From Trichocoleus sp. FACHB-46 (lineage in GTDB: Bacteria; Cyanobacteriota; Cyanobacteriia; FACHB-46), in contig NZ_JACJOD010000014.1 in assembly GCF_014695385.1 (NCBI RefSeq), positions 186,001 through 250,000 on the forward strand: a stretch of DNA of 64,000 nt, written 5' to 3'. The stretch's first letter is position 1. Each line of letters opens with the position of its first letter. Positions 62,329-64,000 of this stretch are shown here, piece after piece. The notes beneath the pieces are model-generated. The model did not search any database, was not told the DNA's origin, and was given only the letters and a program-made list of their open reading frames with translations. A program made the position numbers and the translations under genes.

Positions 62329-63579
62329 CTATTTCAGCCAACCTTTCAATCGTGCCGCCACTTGCGGACGACGGAGTTTGCGCATCGCTTTGCTTTGAAT
62401 TTGGCGCACCCGTTCTCGTGAAAGGTTAAATAAACCACCAACTTCTTCCAGGGTGCAAGGTTCTCCGGTGGCCAAGCCATAGCGTAGAGAGATAATATCC
62501 TTCTCTCTCTGTGTCAGCACATCGGCCAACACTTCCCAGATATCTTGGCTCATCATCACTTCACTGATCTGCGCTTCTGGCGATTGGGTGTTGCCATCTT
62601 CTAGCAGATCCATCAGCTCTGTGTCTTCGCCTTTACCGACGCGATGATTGAGGGAGAGCGAGCGCCGCCGTACCTGTTGCAGCTCCCGGAGTTGCCGAGG
62701 TGAGACTTCTAAAGCTTCTGCTACTTCTTCTTCACTAGGGTTACGACCCAGTTCCCGCTTCAGATCACGGTGGACTTTTTTCAGCTTATTTAGCTTCTCC
62801 ACCACATGCACCGGGAGACGAATCGTCCGAGCATCATTGGCGATCGTCCGAGTGATCCCCTGGCGAATCCACCAGTACGCATAGGTAGAAAACTTATATC
62901 CCTTATCGGGGTCAAACTTTTCAGTAGCGCGGTTCAGACCCAAAGCCCCTTCTTGAATCAGATCTAGAAAAGGCACGCCCCGATTCAAATATCGTTTGGC
63001 GATCGAGACCACCAATCGCAAGTTCGAGCGAATCATTTTGCGCTTGGCTACACGGCTCTGATAGAGACGGTGTTCGAGCTGCCGTTCTGTCAATTCCAGA
63101 GCTGCCGCTAAGTCTGCTTTGCTGGGATGACGGTCTAATTCAGTTTTGAGGCGTTCATGCAGTTCGTCGATTTCAACGAGATACTGGACTCGCCGCGCCA
63201 ACTCGATTTCTTCGTTGGCTTTGAGTAGCGGGTAGCGAGCCATCTCCTTGAAGAAGGCACCTACAGCGTCATCCGATACAGTTTTGTTATAACCTGACAG
63301 CCTAGTCGCGATTTGTACCGTGGTATCTGGATCTTCCAACTCTAAGAGGCTGCTATCCCCTAAATCTAGAGCGTCGGGTGTGACTAAATCGGCTACACCT
63401 GGCTCTACTTCACCTCCAGCTAAATCAGCCTCCTCAAAAGTCGTCACACTTGTGAAATCAGGTTCTGTTTCGATTTGTAAGGTATTGGCAGGGTCAAACT
63501 CAGAAAAGCGCATATCAAAATCTAACTGGGTGTCTGGGTTAGAGAGGCTATTGGGTGGATACATATAACGAGGTAGCAC
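62329..63579 (-). CDS. sigC: Group 2 sigma factor, SigC-like
   Basis: The 416-residue sigma-70 protein has region 2 (MIRSNLRLVVSIAKRYLNRGVPFLDLIQEGALGLNRATEKFD, then FSTYAYWWIRQGITRTIAND), region 3 (VEKLNKLKKVHRDLKRELGRNPSEEEVAEAL) and region 4 with the helix-turn-helix CTLEEVGGLFNLSRERVRQIQSKAMRKLR. The long acidic N-terminus of about 100 residues and the AVGAFFKEMARYPLLKANEE segment point to SigC rather than SigA, SigB or SigD. It directs transcription in stationary phase or under stress in cyanobacteria. The start is GTG at 63579 or ATG at 63564. Confidence 0.88.
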   Translation of the reverse strand: MLPRYMYPPNSLSNPDTQLDFDMRFSEFDPANTLQIETEPDFTSVTTFEEADLAGGEVEPGVADLVTPDALDLGDSSLLELEDPDTTVQIATRLSGYNKTVSDDAVGAFFKEMARYPLLKANEEIELARRVQYLVEIDELHERLKTELDRHPSKADLAAALELTERQLEHRLYQSRVAKRKMIRSNLRLVVSIAKRYLNRGVPFLDLIQEGALGLNRATEKFDPDKGYKFSTYAYWWIRQGITRTIANDARTIRLPVHVVEKLNKLKKVHRDLKRELGRNPSEEEVAEALEVSPRQLRELQQVRRRSLSLNHRVGKGEDTELMDLLEDGNTQSPEAQISEVMMSQDIWEVLADVLTQREKDIISLRYGLATGEPCTLEEVGGLFNLSRERVRQIQSKAMRKLRRPQVAARLKGWLK

Positions 63580-64000
63580 TTGGCTTAGCAGTGTTCTCTT
63601 TGGGGCTAAGATTTAAGCTTTTAAGGCGGCTAAAGCGCTTCATTCACTCAGACTGAATCCAAGAACAACCATATAAGTGATATTTGATTCCAGTTTTGAA
63701 ATAGGGTACGTAAATTACCAGAGACAAATTGCTCCAGTTGGAATATTAGGTACTTTGAGAATAAAGTTGGCCAAAAATAATTTTCAGCACTTTCTTCTCT
63801 AGTACGAGTGTTAAAAAGTCAACCTAGGTCTTCTGAAGCTGATGGGGAAATCAACTCGCAAACCCTTATTTCGCAGTCTCTGGAAGCACCCTGTTCTGTC
63901 AAGCGGGGTACTGATATCCGTAGTGACTAGTTAGAAAAAGTACTAGTACTCAAAAGAATATCCAGTAGGTGCGATAAAATCATTTAACTTTTTTAGTTTT
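63580..64000. other. Region upstream of the sigma factor gene, to the window edge
   Basis: These 421 bases hold the sigma factor promoter and leader. They are AT-rich with several T runs, and no gene or structured RNA is visible before the edge. Confidence 0.5.

Noticed and set aside
1-64000. CRISPR array, tRNA or rRNA genes
   Set aside because: No regularly spaced repeats, no cloverleaf acceptor/T-loop pairs other than the tmRNA ends, and no rRNA sequence were seen.

Overview
The window is a piece of a cyanobacterial chromosome, most likely from a filamentous species. The evidence is the very frequent HIP1 palindrome GCGATCGC, a tmRNA whose tag reads ANNIVPFARKAAAVA, a PAM68-type photosystem II assembly protein, a DUF751/Ycf33-like protein, a SmtA-type metallothionein, and HetZ/PatU-like proteins, which are typical of filamentous cyanobacteria. 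I see no transposase, integrase, prophage, CRISPR array, rRNA or tRNA. Most of the window is ordinary core chromosome with a few accessory patches.

Layout. 1-4.5 kb: the 3' end of a HetZ-like gene, a PatU-like gene, and a TgpA-type transglutaminase protein whose catalytic Cys and His are replaced. 4.7-8.1 kb: an M1 aminopeptidase with HEAT repeats (minus) and ssrA (tmRNA). 8.8-12 kb: a small zinc-ribbon membrane protein, a large lipoprotein, a DUF2358 protein, and a metallothionein behind a SmtB-like operator. 12-17.4 kb: hemL, hisIE, an AT-rich orphan gene, an MFS transporter that seems to start at AUC, and sucrose-phosphatase. 17.4-23.9 kb: ruvA, two tandem GH13 amylases, rpsO-pam68, and DAHP synthase. 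23.9-25.4 kb: an accessory patch with a HepT/MntA toxin-antitoxin pair and an orphan nuclease-like protein. 25.7-34.8 kb: an Eis-like acetyltransferase, a PilB-like protein lacking its ATPase domain, a second HetZ-family protein, a coiled-coil protein, a sugar-phosphate transferase, a YdcF protein and an ABC exporter.

34.9-36.5 kb: a cobalamin riboswitch leading into cbtB and a His-rich membrane protein, probably a B12-controlled cobalt module. 36.6-41 kb: rplU-rpmA, hemB, and a minus-strand set of rbfA and a GH3 hydrolase, with DUF751 upstream. 41.2-47.2 kb: a glycogen debranching enzyme, a Rad52-like protein, a Uma2 nuclease-fold protein, a DUF1838 protein and a secreted CHAT protease. 47.2-49.8 kb: a VOC protein and a Ca2+/H+ exchanger, enclosed by a 73-bp inverted repeat. 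49.8-55.9 kb: argD, a Na+/H+ antiporter, a TrkA-like protein, a K+ channel and a Met-rich zinc-ribbon protein.

56.1-61.4 kb holds the Anbu gene set: a circularly permuted ATP-grasp, an alpha-E protein and a transglutaminase in one operon, with the Anbu proteasome-like peptidase convergent to it. A NERD/zinc-ribbon protein diverges from Anbu. The window ends with a small Cys protein, a GNAT acetyltransferase and a group 2 sigma factor (SigC-like).

The most interesting systems are the riboswitch-cbtB-His-rich module, the Anbu/ATP-grasp locus, the metallothionein with a near-consensus operator, and several proteins that keep a fold but have lost the expected catalytic parts (the transglutaminase and the PilB-like protein). 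Similarity statements come from reading the sequence and from family knowledge. No database search was run.
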